Assembly (NCBI RefSeq): GCF_028689295.1
Contig: NZ_JAQTWL010000008.1
Coordinates: 62,001 to 126,000 of the forward strand
Direction: 5' to 3'
Source of the DNA: Rhodoferax sp.
Lineage (GTDB): Bacteria > Pseudomonadota > Gammaproteobacteria > Burkholderiales > Burkholderiaceae_C
DNA length: 64,000 bases
The position numbers were made by a program, and so were the translations under genes. Below are positions 27,237 through 36,177 of this stretch, piece by piece. Below the pieces are notes generated by a model. It was not told where the DNA came from. It worked only from the letters and a program-made list of their open reading frames with translations, and ran no database searches. Each line of letters opens with the position of its first letter. The first letter of the stretch is position 1.

Positions 27237-28139
27237 ATGACAACCTTACTCGCCATTCTGATTGACGGGGCCATCTACGCCTCCTGGCTGTTCCTCGTGG
27301 CCGCCGGCATGACCATCATTTACGGTGTCATGCGCGTGCTCAATATGGCCCACGGCAGCTTTTATGCGATTGGCGCCTATTCCGCGGCCTCACTCGTGAG
27401 CTGGTATTTCTCTGGTGAGCACGGCGACCCCTATTGGAGTTTTCTGATGCTGCCCGCATGCGCCATCGTGGCCGGTGCCATCATTGGCTTGGCGATTGAA
27501 CAGGGGCTGCTGCGTTTCCTGCATGGACGCGATGAAATTTTAATGGTGATCGTCACCTATGCACTGCTGCTCATTCTGGAGGACGCGACCAAGCTGATAT
27601 GGGGCGTGAATCCCTATTTCGCCTACCAGCCCTACAAGCTGTTGGGGCAGACAGCGTTTGGTTCCAATCTGCGCTTTGCCAACTACGACCTGATGTTGAT
27701 CGGGGTCGCGATCGCGGTTGGCCTGGCCGCCTGGGCCGCGCTGAACCGCACCAACAAGGGCCGATTGTTGCGCGCCGTGATTCACGACCGCGAGATCGCC
27801 ATCGCCATGGGTGTCAACGTGAACGCCATGTTTGCCGCCACATTCGCCATTGGTGCAATCCTGGGTGCACTGGCCGGGGCGCTCACCGCGCCCGCGATTT
27901 CGGTGTCGCCGGGCATCGGTGTTGAAGTCATTGTGCTGGCCTTTGCGGTGATCGTGATCGGGGGGTTGGGCAGCATCGGCGGGGCCGCCGCTGGTGCGGT
28001 GTTGGTAGGCCTGGCTCGCTCCTTTGCTGTGCATATTGCGCCTGAGATTGAGCTGTTCGTCATCTACGGTGTGATGTTCCTGGTGCTGGCCATCCGTCCG
28101 CAAGGGCTGTTCGGTCAAACCTTGGCCCGGAGAATCTGA
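27237..28139 (+). CDS. ABC importer permease, LivH type
   Basis: 300-residue inner-membrane permease from ATG 27237 (MTTLLAILIDGAIYASWLFL). It shows the LivH signature GVMRVLNMAHGSFYAIGAY and the loop IHDREIAIAMGVNVNAMFA that contacts the ATPase. Eight or so hydrophobic segments. It ends one base before the LivM-type gene. Part of the Liv-type transporter whose substrate is not known from sequence. Confidence 0.92.
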   Translation: MTTLLAILIDGAIYASWLFLVAAGMTIIYGVMRVLNMAHGSFYAIGAYSAASLVSWYFSGEHGDPYWSFLMLPACAIVAGAIIGLAIEQGLLRFLHGRDEILMVIVTYALLLILEDATKLIWGVNPYFAYQPYKLLGQTAFGSNLRFANYDLMLIGVAIAVGLAAWAALNRTNKGRLLRAVIHDREIAIAMGVNVNAMFAATFAIGAILGALAGALTAPAISVSPGIGVEVIVLAFAVIVIGGLGSIGGAAAGAVLVGLARSFAVHIAPEIELFVIYGVMFLVLAIRPQGLFGQTLARRI

Positions 28140-29102
28140 ATGTCATTCCCAAAGTTTTCTTCTTCATCGACCATGCCGGCGTTACTGCTTGTGGCTGCCG
28201 TGTTTGTTGCCGCTGCCTGGGTCATCCCGGCCTGGATGGCCTTCTTGCTCACCCTGGCGTTGGCCAAGGCCCTGGTAGTGCTGGGGGTAGTGATCCAGAT
28301 GCGTGCGGGTCTGGTCTCGTTCGGTCAGGCACTGTTCTATTGCATCGGCGGTTACGGTGTCGGACTGGCCTCGCAATATCTGGGTGTCGGTGATGCCTTC
28401 GTCTTGTTGGCGCTGGGCACCGTGGCTGCAATTGCGCTGGCGCTGCTTTGCGGTTGGCTGCTGACGCGCTACCGTGAAATTTTCTACGCCATGCTGACGC
28501 TTGCCCTGTCGATGATTCTGTATGGCGTGCTGGTCAAGTCATCGGCACTGGGTTCCACCGATGGTTTCAACGTGTCGCCACCGAGCTTTTTAGGCTGGGT
28601 TCCTGAGGGCGATGCCCGCAAGCGCACGCTGTATTTAATGACGGTCGTGCTTGCCACACTGGCTGCAATGGGCTTTCATCGGTTTATGGTTTCCAGCCTG
28701 GGGCGGGTCACCGAGGCCGTGCGCGAAAACGAGATTCGCGTCGAATATCTGGGCCTTTCACCCCAGCGCATGCTTTTTGCGAACTACGTGCTGGCCGCCG
28801 GCGTGTCGGCTCTGGGCGGTGGTCTTACCGCTCTGGCCAGCGGCCATATCGACCCCGATATGGCGTTCTGGACCACCTCGGGCGAATTCGTGTTTATCGC
28901 CATTCTGGGTGGCACCGGTCATGTGGCGGCACCCTTCATTGGTGCCATTGTGTTCTCGGTGGTTCGCACCTTCGCCATCCAGGAGGCACCCAACACCTGG
29001 CAAATGACGCTGGGCATTGTCCTGTTGGCGCTGGTGTTGTTCTTGCCCAAGGGCTTGTGGAGTCTGGTGGAACGCAGCAAGAAGCGGGGGGCCTCAGCAT
29101 GA
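28140..29102 (+). CDS. ABC importer permease, LivM type
   Basis: 320-residue second permease subunit. The LivM-like pattern ALVVLGVVIQMRAGLVSFGQ, the coupling loop VRENEIRVEYLGLSPQRMLF and FIAILGGTGHVAAPFIGA are visible. It begins right after the LivH-type stop and overlaps the next ATPase gene as ATGA. Confidence 0.92.
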   Translation: MSFPKFSSSSTMPALLLVAAVFVAAAWVIPAWMAFLLTLALAKALVVLGVVIQMRAGLVSFGQALFYCIGGYGVGLASQYLGVGDAFVLLALGTVAAIALALLCGWLLTRYREIFYAMLTLALSMILYGVLVKSSALGSTDGFNVSPPSFLGWVPEGDARKRTLYLMTVVLATLAAMGFHRFMVSSLGRVTEAVRENEIRVEYLGLSPQRMLFANYVLAAGVSALGGGLTALASGHIDPDMAFWTTSGEFVFIAILGGTGHVAAPFIGAIVFSVVRTFAIQEAPNTWQMTLGIVLLALVLFLPKGLWSLVERSKKRGASA

Positions 29103-29878
29103 GCGTTATCCTCGAAACCCGTGGCCTGACCCGGACCTTTGGTGCGGTGGTAGCGGCCAAGGACTTGAATGTCACAATTGGGCAAGGCGAAATTGTGGGT
29201 GTCATTGGTTCCAATGGCGCTGGCAAAACGACCTTTATCAACATGGTGACCGGCTACCTGCCACCCAGCAGCGGCGACATTCTGTTCGACGGCAAATCGG
29301 TGCTGGGTTGCAAGTCGCGAGACATTACCCGCATGGGAATGGCGCGTTCTTTCCAAGTGGCCCAGTTGTTCCCGAAGCTCACTGTGCTGGAAAACGCGAT
29401 GGTGGCGCTGGTCGCGGCCGATGGCACACAACCCTCGTTTTTCGATCCCCTGGACACCCCGCAGCGGCGCGAGCGGGCGGATGCCATCTTTGCCGAATTC
29501 GGTGTCAGCCAGTACCGCGACGCCTTGGTCAGCGCAGTGCCCCAGGGAGTGCGCAAGCTGGTGGATATTGCCATGGCGCTGATCAGTCGCCCGCGCATGC
29601 TGCTTCTGGACGAACCTACCAGCGGTGTCAGTTCAGAAGAAAAATTTGCACTCATGGACACCGTCATGGCCGTGGTGCGCCAGCACGGTGTCACCGTGCT
29701 ATTTGTGGAGCACGACATGGAAATTGTGGCGCGCTATGTAACGCGCATCATTGCCTTCTACAGTGGTGAGATCATTGCCGACGGCTCGCCCCGAAGTGTG
29801 CTTGGCGATGCCAAAGTGCAGGAATTCGTGGTGGGTCATCACCTAGATGTGAATGCTGTGTTGGGAGATGCCGCATGA
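29099..29878 (+). CDS. ABC importer ATPase, LivG type
   Basis: 259 residues from ATG 29099. Walker A GSNGAGKTT, Walker B MLLLDEPTSG and the LivG-type C-terminus (EIIADGSPRSVLGDAKVQEFVVG). The ABC signature, usually LSGGQ, reads VPQGVRK, a weak form. It overlaps both neighbours by 4 bases, in line with tight subunit coupling. Confidence 0.9.
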   Translation: MSVILETRGLTRTFGAVVAAKDLNVTIGQGEIVGVIGSNGAGKTTFINMVTGYLPPSSGDILFDGKSVLGCKSRDITRMGMARSFQVAQLFPKLTVLENAMVALVAADGTQPSFFDPLDTPQRRERADAIFAEFGVSQYRDALVSAVPQGVRKLVDIAMALISRPRMLLLDEPTSGVSSEEKFALMDTVMAVVRQHGVTVLFVEHDMEIVARYVTRIIAFYSGEIIADGSPRSVLGDAKVQEFVVGHHLDVNAVLGDAA

Positions 29879-30528
29879 ACGCCGCACTCGAAGTTCGTTC
29901 CCTCAACGTCGCTATCGACCGCATTCCGGTACTGCGCGATGTCTCGCTCGACATACCTGCGGGCAAGATGGTGGGGCTGATTGGCCGCAACGGTGCCGGC
30001 AAGACCACGGTGATGCGCACCATCATGGGGCTACTTCCTTTCCAAGCCACACGGATCGCTGCCGACGGTGAAGATATCCAGGCACTGGCACCGTATGCTT
30101 TGGCGCACCGGGGTATCAGCTACATGCCAGAGGATCGTCGCTTGATTCCGGTGCTGACGGTCGAAGAAAACATCCTGTTGCCAGCTTGGGCCAACCACAT
30201 TCCCAACGCGCAAAAGCGCTTGGACTGGATCTATGGATTGATGCCCGAAGTCGTCGAATTCCGCTCCCGCCGCGCCATGCTGTTGTCCGGCGGGCAGCAA
30301 AAACTCGTGGCACTGGCACGCGCCCTCATGCCTGGCAACAAGCTACTGCTTCTGGACGAACCTTTTGAAGGCGTGGCACCGGTGCTCTCGAGGCGGTTGG
30401 CCGAGGTCATTGGCAGTCTTCGCCAGGAAGGGCTGTCGGTACTGATCTCGGAGTCCGATCATACCCACAGTGCCCATCTGGTCGATCTGGTTTACCGAAT
30501 CGAGCGTGGTGTTGTGACCACTGACTAG
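29875..30528 (+). CDS. ABC importer ATPase, LivF type (short)
   Basis: 217 residues, slightly shorter than the usual ~235. Walker A GRNGAGKTT, signature LLSGGQQKLVALARAL and Walker B LLLLDEPFEGVAP, plus the LivF-type ISYMPEDRRLIPVLTVEENI. Final gene of the importer block, followed 32 bases later by the iron alcohol dehydrogenase gene. Confidence 0.9.
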   Translation: MNAALEVRSLNVAIDRIPVLRDVSLDIPAGKMVGLIGRNGAGKTTVMRTIMGLLPFQATRIAADGEDIQALAPYALAHRGISYMPEDRRLIPVLTVEENILLPAWANHIPNAQKRLDWIYGLMPEVVEFRSRRAMLLSGGQQKLVALARALMPGNKLLLLDEPFEGVAPVLSRRLAEVIGSLRQEGLSVLISESDHTHSAHLVDLVYRIERGVVTTD

Positions 30529-30560
30529 GCGCTGGAACACTCTTTTGAAAGGAAAACATC

Positions 30561-31715
30561 ATGTCGCAATTCAGCTTTGAAACCGCACCAAAAATCATCT
30601 GTGAACAGGGCGGTGCGAACCGTCTCGGCGAGATCGCCAAGGGCTTGGGCGCGTCCCGTGTATTTTTGGTCACCGACGCTGGCCTGATCAAAGCCAAACT
30701 ACTCGACGGTGCCTTGGCCTCGTTGGCCGCTGCGGGAGTTGCTGTCACGGTGTTTGCCGATGTATTGGCCGACCCACCCGAGATCAGTGTTCAGGCTGCG
30801 GTGGACGTAGCGCGCGAGGCAGGCGCAGACGGAGTGGTTGGCTTTGGCGGGGGCAGCTCGCTCGATACCGCCAAACTCGTTGCGCTGCTGGTACGCACAC
30901 CTCAGGCGCTGCCCGACATCTACGGCATTGGCCTGGCCCGCGGCCCGCGCCTGCCGCTGATCCAGGTGCCGACGACGGCCGGCACCGGTTCCGAAGTCAC
31001 ACCCATTTCCATCCTGACCACGCCCAGCCACGAAAAGAAGGGCGTGGTCTCGCCGCTGTTGTATCCGGACATCGCCCTGCTTGACAGCCGCCTGACTCTG
31101 GGCCTGCCCTCCGCTGTGACAGCCATGACCGGCGTTGATGCCATGGTGCACGCCATCGAAGCTTTTACCACCCGCTTGAAGAAGAACCCGCTGTCTGACG
31201 CGCTGGCCGTCAAGGCGCTGCAACTGCTCTATCCCAACCTGTTAGCGGCAGTCAACGATGGCAACGACGCCACGGTGCGTGAGGCCATGCTGCTGGGCTC
31301 GCTCTTCGCAGGCATGGCATTTGCCAATGCGCCAGTCGGGGCGGTGCACGCCCTGGCCTATCCGCTGGGTGGCCACTACGGCCTGCCACACGGCTTGACC
31401 AACTCCCTGGTGCTGTTGCCTGTGCTGGAGTTCAACCTGGGGGTGGCGCAAAGCCTCTATGCCGAACTGGGTCGCGCCATCCTGCCCGAACTCGCAAGTG
31501 CCAACGATGTGGCAGCGGCAGCAGCCTTCGTCGCCGCGATCCGCGCCCGCGTCGCGGCCATGCCCTACGCCCAGACCCTGCGTGAAGCCGGCGTGAAGGA
31601 AGGCGATCTACCCATGCTGGCCGAGGACGCCATGAAAGTGCAACGTCTGCTGGTCAACAACCCGCGTGATGTGGCCTACCCCGACGCCCTCGCGTTGTAT
31701 CAGGCGGCCTATTGA
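30561..31715 (+). CDS. Iron-containing (group III) alcohol dehydrogenase
   Basis: 384-residue NAD(P)-dependent alcohol dehydrogenase. The nucleotide loop is GFGGGSSLDTAK, and metal ligands lie in GVDAMVHAIEAF (Asp, His) and HALAYPLGGHYGLPHG (two His). Family members oxidise ethanol, 1,3-propanediol, methanol or 4-hydroxybutyrate. Because a lactonase-family gene follows and an SSADH gene closes the cluster, a 4-hydroxybutyrate dehydrogenase role like BlcB/AttL is the best inference, but a short diol or alcohol is possible. A ribosome site GAAAGGAAAA precedes the ATG. Confidence 0.93.
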   Translation: MSQFSFETAPKIICEQGGANRLGEIAKGLGASRVFLVTDAGLIKAKLLDGALASLAAAGVAVTVFADVLADPPEISVQAAVDVAREAGADGVVGFGGGSSLDTAKLVALLVRTPQALPDIYGIGLARGPRLPLIQVPTTAGTGSEVTPISILTTPSHEKKGVVSPLLYPDIALLDSRLTLGLPSAVTAMTGVDAMVHAIEAFTTRLKKNPLSDALAVKALQLLYPNLLAAVNDGNDATVREAMLLGSLFAGMAFANAPVGAVHALAYPLGGHYGLPHGLTNSLVLLPVLEFNLGVAQSLYAELGRAILPELASANDVAAAAAFVAAIRARVAAMPYAQTLREAGVKEGDLPMLAEDAMKVQRLLVNNPRDVAYPDALALYQAAY

Positions 31716-31803
31716 ATGGAGTGTGGGGGCGCGTTGGTTCGCCGCACCATAGAACACAAAGAACAAGCCAACATCAACGGCAAATCAACCTTAAGGAGAT
31801 AGC

Positions 31804-32667
31804 ATGAAGTCAAGTAAGCTGAAGTTGTATAAACGCTGGGCGGCAGGTGCCGTTCTGGCCTCCATGCTGGCGGTGCCGGTGGCCGCGCAGCAACTCTACG
31901 TATTCACGTCCGGCTCGTTGGGCGGCTTTGCCAAAGCTGCTTTCCAGGCCGGCGCATCGGGCACGGTCGACTGGTGTCCGGTCGGCTTCTATGTCTTCAA
32001 ACATCCGAACGGCAGTGTGATATTCGACACCGGCATCAATGACAAAGCGATCGTCGATGGGGAGGGCTGGCTGGGTCCGCTGAACAAGGGCTTCGGCGTG
32101 AAACTGACCAAGGACCATGCGATTCCGGTGCAACTGGCAAAGATTGGTCTGACGCCCAAGGACATCAGGTACGTGGTGACCAGTCACATGCACTTTGACC
32201 ATGCCGGCAACATCTCGCTGTTCCCCAATGCCACCCATATCGCGCAAGAGGAAGAGTTCAAGGCTGCCCTGTTTCCAGACCATCCTTTCCAAGCCTTCTA
32301 CATGGCGGGTGACTTTGCCGGCATGAAGCAGCAAAACACCATCATGCTCAACGGGGACCTTGACGTCTTCGGCGACGGCACGTTCCGCATCATGAAGGGA
32401 ACTGGTCATACCAAAGGAAGCCAGTTTGCCGTGGCCAAACTGCCCAAGACCGGAACCGTGGTCCTGACTGGCGATGCGGTCTACCTGAAAGAGAATCTCG
32501 ACAAGAACATTCTCCCCCCACTGTCTGGCGCCACCAATCAGATCGAGGGTTACAAGACCTACCAGCGTATCCGTCATATCCGCGACTCGGAAAATGCCCA
32601 GATTTTCTACGCTCATGATCCGGACGCTTACAAGGTCACCAAGCAGGCGCCTGAGTTTTACAACTAG
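31804..32667 (+). CDS. Secreted AHL-lactonase-family metallohydrolase (AttM/BlcC-like)
   Basis: 287-residue MBL-fold hydrolase. Residues 1-29 form a signal peptide ending AVPVAAQ, unusual since AiiA and AttM/BlcC are cytosolic. The lactonase hallmark CPVGFYVFKHPNGSVIFDTG precedes the dinuclear zinc motif HMHFDH (128-133), with the remaining ligands in GTGHTKGS, TGDAVY and YAHDPD. The stretch AVYLKENLDKN resembles the AiiA segment containing its active-site Tyr. It probably opens a lactone in the periplasm. Whether the natural substrate is gamma-butyrolactone, an AHL or another lactone is open. AAGGAG precedes the ATG. Confidence 0.87.
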   Translation: MKSSKLKLYKRWAAGAVLASMLAVPVAAQQLYVFTSGSLGGFAKAAFQAGASGTVDWCPVGFYVFKHPNGSVIFDTGINDKAIVDGEGWLGPLNKGFGVKLTKDHAIPVQLAKIGLTPKDIRYVVTSHMHFDHAGNISLFPNATHIAQEEEFKAALFPDHPFQAFYMAGDFAGMKQQNTIMLNGDLDVFGDGTFRIMKGTGHTKGSQFAVAKLPKTGTVVLTGDAVYLKENLDKNILPPLSGATNQIEGYKTYQRIRHIRDSENAQIFYAHDPDAYKVTKQAPEFYN

Positions 32668-32677
32668 TCTTGCATCT

Positions 32678-32713
32678 GCTACCCACCGCGGCCGGACCGC
32701 TGCGGTGGGTAGC
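32678..32713. terminator. 12-bp perfect hairpin between lactonase and exporter genes
   Basis: GCTACCCACCGC (32678-32689) pairs fully with GCGGTGGGTAGC (32702-32713) around a 12-base loop. There is no T run. It could attenuate transcription into the downstream membrane module or stabilise the upstream message. Confidence 0.5.
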
Positions 32714-32726
32714 TTGCAGCCTTCCC

Positions 32727-33440
32727 ATGAATACACTTCCCGTTCCTGCTGTCAGCATTCGTGGCGTGACGAAGCGCTACGGTGCGGTGACGGCGCTGGC
32801 AGGGCTTGACCTGACCATCGCTCAGGGCGAGATCGTCTGCCTGCTTGGCCCCAACGGTTCTGGCAAGACCACCTTGATTCGCCTGCTAAGCGGCTTTCTG
32901 AGTCCCGACAATGGTCAGTTGCAAGTGGCAGGTTTTGACGTCCAACGCCAACCAATGCTGGCGCGCCGGTGCATTGGTTATGCCCCCGAGTCTGCGCCCA
33001 TGTACCGACATATGCGGGTCGGCGAGTTTCTCACCTTCATGGCGCGATTGCGCCAGGTGCCAACGCACAAAGTACGGGAAGCGGTGGAGCGAGTAGCCGA
33101 GCAGCTGGAGCTGACTGACAAGTTGCAAGCACCAGTGCCAACTTTATCGCGCGGTTACCGGCAGCGGGTGTGCATCGCGCAATCCCTGCTGCACGAACCC
33201 CAATTGCTAATTCTTGACGAGCCGAGCAACGGACTCGATCCACGCCAGATCATCGAAATGCGCCACCTGATCCGATCGCTGGCCACCAAACATACGGTCT
33301 TGATGAGCTCGCACATTCTGGCCGAAGTGGCCAAGACAGCTGACCGGGTAGTCGTGCTGATGGCCGGGAAACTGAAGGGCGAACGCCAGGTCAACGCCGA
33401 GGATACCGATTTTGAGCCCTGGTTCCTGTCACTGGCCTGA
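32727..33440 (+). CDS. ABC transporter ATPase (NatA/GldA-like)
   Basis: 237 residues from ATG 32727. Walker A GPNGSGKTT, signature in LSRGYRQRV, Walker B LLILDEPSNGLDP and the switch His in VLMSSHILAE. The sequence GYAPESAPMYRHMRVGEFL is typical for ATPases paired with ABC-2 permeases (GldA, NatA, CcmA class). It is followed by an ABC-2 permease, a Gldg protein and a DUF4340 protein, which together form one module. Confidence 0.9.
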   Translation: MNTLPVPAVSIRGVTKRYGAVTALAGLDLTIAQGEIVCLLGPNGSGKTTLIRLLSGFLSPDNGQLQVAGFDVQRQPMLARRCIGYAPESAPMYRHMRVGEFLTFMARLRQVPTHKVREAVERVAEQLELTDKLQAPVPTLSRGYRQRVCIAQSLLHEPQLLILDEPSNGLDPRQIIEMRHLIRSLATKHTVLMSSHILAEVAKTADRVVVLMAGKLKGERQVNAEDTDFEPWFLSLA

Positions 33441-33452
33441 GCACCCAATGCC

Positions 33453-34154
33453 ATGCACCCCTTCATTGTCCTGACCCGAAAAGAACTCAGCGCGGCGCTG
33501 CTCTCACCGATCGCCTACATCGTCGCAGCGGTGTTCTTGCTGGTGCTGGGTTACACCTTCAGCCTCACGCTCTTTGCCACCAAGGTGGCGAACCTACAGT
33601 ACATTTTTCGCCAAATCTATGTGCTGTCGATCCTGCTCGTCCCGGTGCTGACGATGCGTGCTTTCGCCGAAGAACGGCGTAGTGACACGCTGGAATTGCT
33701 GCTGACGACACCGATCGCCGAAGTCTGGATTGTGTTGTCCAAGTACATCGCTTTGATGGTGGTGGTGCTGTCCATCTATGCCCTGTCAAGCGTCTACGCC
33801 TTGCTTTTGGGGTGGTTGGGAGAGCCTGACTGGGGACCGATCCTGACCGGTTACGCCACGCTCGTACTGCTGGCCAGTTTACTGGTATCCGTTGGTGTTC
33901 TGGCCTCCAGTCTGACAGAAAATCAGGTTATCTCAGCCGCCTTGTCGATGGGCATATTCCTGATGCTCTGGTTTGCCGATTCGGTGACACCGATGTTGCC
34001 CATTGCGCTTCAGCCCGTGGCTCTGAATCTATCATTGATCGGGCACTTCAAGCCGCTGGTCACTGGCTCGGTTTTTCTGTCGGATGCCATGTACTTTGTC
34101 AGCATCACGATGGTGGCGATCTGGTTGGCCAGCCGACGTCTGGCAGACAGGTAA
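33453..34154 (+). CDS. ABC-2 type permease (GldF-like)
   Basis: 233-residue membrane protein with about six hydrophobic segments. It begins LTRKELSAALLSPIAYIVAAVFL and has the ABC-2 pattern RAFAEERRSDTLELLLTTPI. It follows the ATPase gene by 12 bases and precedes the Gldg-family gene by 5. In Flavobacterium GldA-GldF-GldG act in gliding. The proteobacterial version has no known substrate. Confidence 0.9.
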   Translation: MHPFIVLTRKELSAALLSPIAYIVAAVFLLVLGYTFSLTLFATKVANLQYIFRQIYVLSILLVPVLTMRAFAEERRSDTLELLLTTPIAEVWIVLSKYIALMVVVLSIYALSSVYALLLGWLGEPDWGPILTGYATLVLLASLLVSVGVLASSLTENQVISAALSMGIFLMLWFADSVTPMLPIALQPVALNLSLIGHFKPLVTGSVFLSDAMYFVSITMVAIWLASRRLADR

Positions 34155-34159
34155 GCACC

Positions 34160-35647
34160 ATGCCCTTATTCATCAATTTGTTGGTTGTGCTGGCTCTGGC
34201 CGTGCTGTTCACAGCCGGCCTGCGCGCGCCGCTGGGCCCGCGGAGCTGGCGTGTGGCAGTGCAGTTGCTGGGCCTGGCACTGGCCGTGCTCGTGGCCGCG
34301 CTGGCCAACGTCGTGTCCTACCGCAACGATCAGCATTTCGACATCACGATGGAAGAGGCCTTCACGCCGGCAGCCGAGACGCTACAGGTTCTGCGCGACC
34401 TGAAGCAGGATGTGGAGCTGATTTATTTCTACCATGCCCAGAACCCCGCGGGTCTTGCCGCCAAGCAGATGGTGGAGATCATGGGCAAGGTGACACCCCA
34501 CCTCAAGGTGCGCACCATCGATCCCGACCAGCAGCCAGCACAAGCCAACGAGTACGGGATGCGCATGTACAACGTTGCCCTGATGATCGCCGACGGGCGA
34601 CGCATCGAGGTGATCACCACTGAAGATCGCGAGATGGCATTGGGGCTCCTGCGTTTGCTGCGCAGCGACAAGCGACCGGTCTGTTTTCTCAGCGACCACG
34701 GGGAATACGACATTGACAACTTCGAGTTTCACACCCACTTTGAGGGTCCAGGCAGCAACCACGCCCACGACGCTGCCGGACAGGGCATCGTGGATATGAC
34801 CCAGCATGGCTTGGGTCGGTTGCGCCGCGCCCTTGACAAGCTCGGTTACGCCGTGCGCAAGCTGTCGCTGGCAACCGGCGCTTCCGGTGATGGGCAGGGC
34901 GTACCGGCTGATTGCGCCGCCCTGGTGGAAGCGAATCCGCGCACGCCCTTCGCGCCGCCCGAGGTGGCTCTGTTGGCTCGATACCTCGAAGGCGGTGGCA
35001 ATTTATTGATGCTACTGGAGCCCGACTACGCCGTGGGGACCGAGCTGGCGGCCTTGTTAGCGCAGGCCGGCGTGCGTGTCGGCAACGGTGTTGTGGTCGA
35101 CCCGACCAGTCACTATTTCACCGATGCACAGATGGTCGCAGTCGAGAAGTACGCGAGCCACCCCAGCACTGGCGGACTGTCCCTCAGCTTTTTCCCCGGA
35201 ATTCGGCCATTGCAGGTGGTGGCAGCTGGGGGTGTCAAGTCCGGCGTGCTGTTTTCCAGCAGCGCGCAAGCCACGGTCACCACGCGCGACCCATCGATTC
35301 ACCTCGATGCCTCCGCCCAGATACCCGGCACACGCGCGCTGGCCCTCGTCAGTGAAGGTCAACTGGCCGGCAAAGGAAAACCCTTTCGTCTGGCCGTGCT
35401 GGGCGATGCCGACTTCGCCAGCAATTCGTTCTATCCGTATCTCGCTAACGCTGATCTGGTGCTGGGGCTCACCGCCTGGTTGCGCGGCGAACCTCGCGGC
35501 CCCGCGATCAAGCCGCCAATGGAAGTCATGCCCACCGTGGTGATGACAAAATCACAGATGCAGATGGTATTCATTTTGTGTGTGATGCTGATACCCGGCT
35601 TGTGTGCCCTGGCCGGGCTGGCAGTCTGGTGGCGGCGGCGGCAATGA
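34160..35647 (+). CDS. Gldg-family ABC auxiliary protein
   Basis: 495 residues. N-terminal transmembrane segments (LFINLLVVLALAVLFTAGL and a second), a large periplasmic region with the ABC_transp_aux/IFT52-like features (YHAQNPAGLAAKQMVEIMGKV, CFLSDHGEYDID) and a C-terminal transmembrane helix (VFILCVMLIPGLCALAGLAVWW) ending RRRQ. The stop overlaps the next start as ATGA. It is the expected partner of the ABC-2 permease; its molecular role is unknown. Confidence 0.85.
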   Translation: MPLFINLLVVLALAVLFTAGLRAPLGPRSWRVAVQLLGLALAVLVAALANVVSYRNDQHFDITMEEAFTPAAETLQVLRDLKQDVELIYFYHAQNPAGLAAKQMVEIMGKVTPHLKVRTIDPDQQPAQANEYGMRMYNVALMIADGRRIEVITTEDREMALGLLRLLRSDKRPVCFLSDHGEYDIDNFEFHTHFEGPGSNHAHDAAGQGIVDMTQHGLGRLRRALDKLGYAVRKLSLATGASGDGQGVPADCAALVEANPRTPFAPPEVALLARYLEGGGNLLMLLEPDYAVGTELAALLAQAGVRVGNGVVVDPTSHYFTDAQMVAVEKYASHPSTGGLSLSFFPGIRPLQVVAAGGVKSGVLFSSSAQATVTTRDPSIHLDASAQIPGTRALALVSEGQLAGKGKPFRLAVLGDADFASNSFYPYLANADLVLGLTAWLRGEPRGPAIKPPMEVMPTVVMTKSQMQMVFILCVMLIPGLCALAGLAVWWRRRQ

Positions 35648-36177
35648 AACGCATCGTTTGGGTGCTGGCGGCCTTGGTCTCATTGGCAGTGTTGGCAGTG
35701 CTGGCTTTTCAGGGCCCCGATCGACGTCAATCGCTGGTCGAACACCAGGCCGAGGGCAAGATGAAGCACTTGGCCACCGATAGCGTCACGAGCGTGCGCG
35801 CCAGCTCCAGCGCTGGCACACACTACTTTAAGCGTGCTGCTGATGGGCAATGGTTATTGAGCCGCCCAGCGGCCGATGCTGGCGTTTCGGCTGCCACTGG
35901 TGCAGCGATTGAAGCCGGGCTTCGCCTGCTGCACAACACCTTGCCTGAGCGCAATTTCGAGACCGAAATACCCGAGTTTGGTCTATCCGCCCCAGTCCTT
36001 GAACTGGCATTGCAAACCGTGGATGGCCAGTCTTTTGAGGCCACCTTCGGTGCCACCAACCCCATGGGTATCGCCCAATACGTGCGGATCCGATGCGGCG
36101 GTCAAACCACAGTGCACTTGATGCCAACTTACGTTGCCCAGGCCTGGGCGCCCACGCTTGGAGGCGTTGCAAAATGA
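35644..36177 (+). CDS. DUF4340-like periplasmic protein
   Basis: 177 residues from ATG 35644. One N-terminal membrane anchor (VWVLAALVSLAVLAVLAF), then a soluble domain with FKRAADGQWLLSRPAADAGV and FEATFGATNPMGIAQYVRI, the style of DUF4340 proteins that follow Gldg genes. It is shorter than many DUF4340 members. It overlaps the neighbours on both sides by ATGA. Confidence 0.7.
   Translation: MKRIVWVLAALVSLAVLAVLAFQGPDRRQSLVEHQAEGKMKHLATDSVTSVRASSSAGTHYFKRAADGQWLLSRPAADAGVSAATGAAIEAGLRLLHNTLPERNFETEIPEFGLSAPVLELALQTVDGQSFEATFGATNPMGIAQYVRIRCGGQTTVHLMPTYVAQAWAPTLGGVAK

Noticed and set aside
31810-32736. 308-codon minus-strand open frame
   Set aside because: Antisense to the lactonase-family gene, which has an intact zinc site and a ribosome site.
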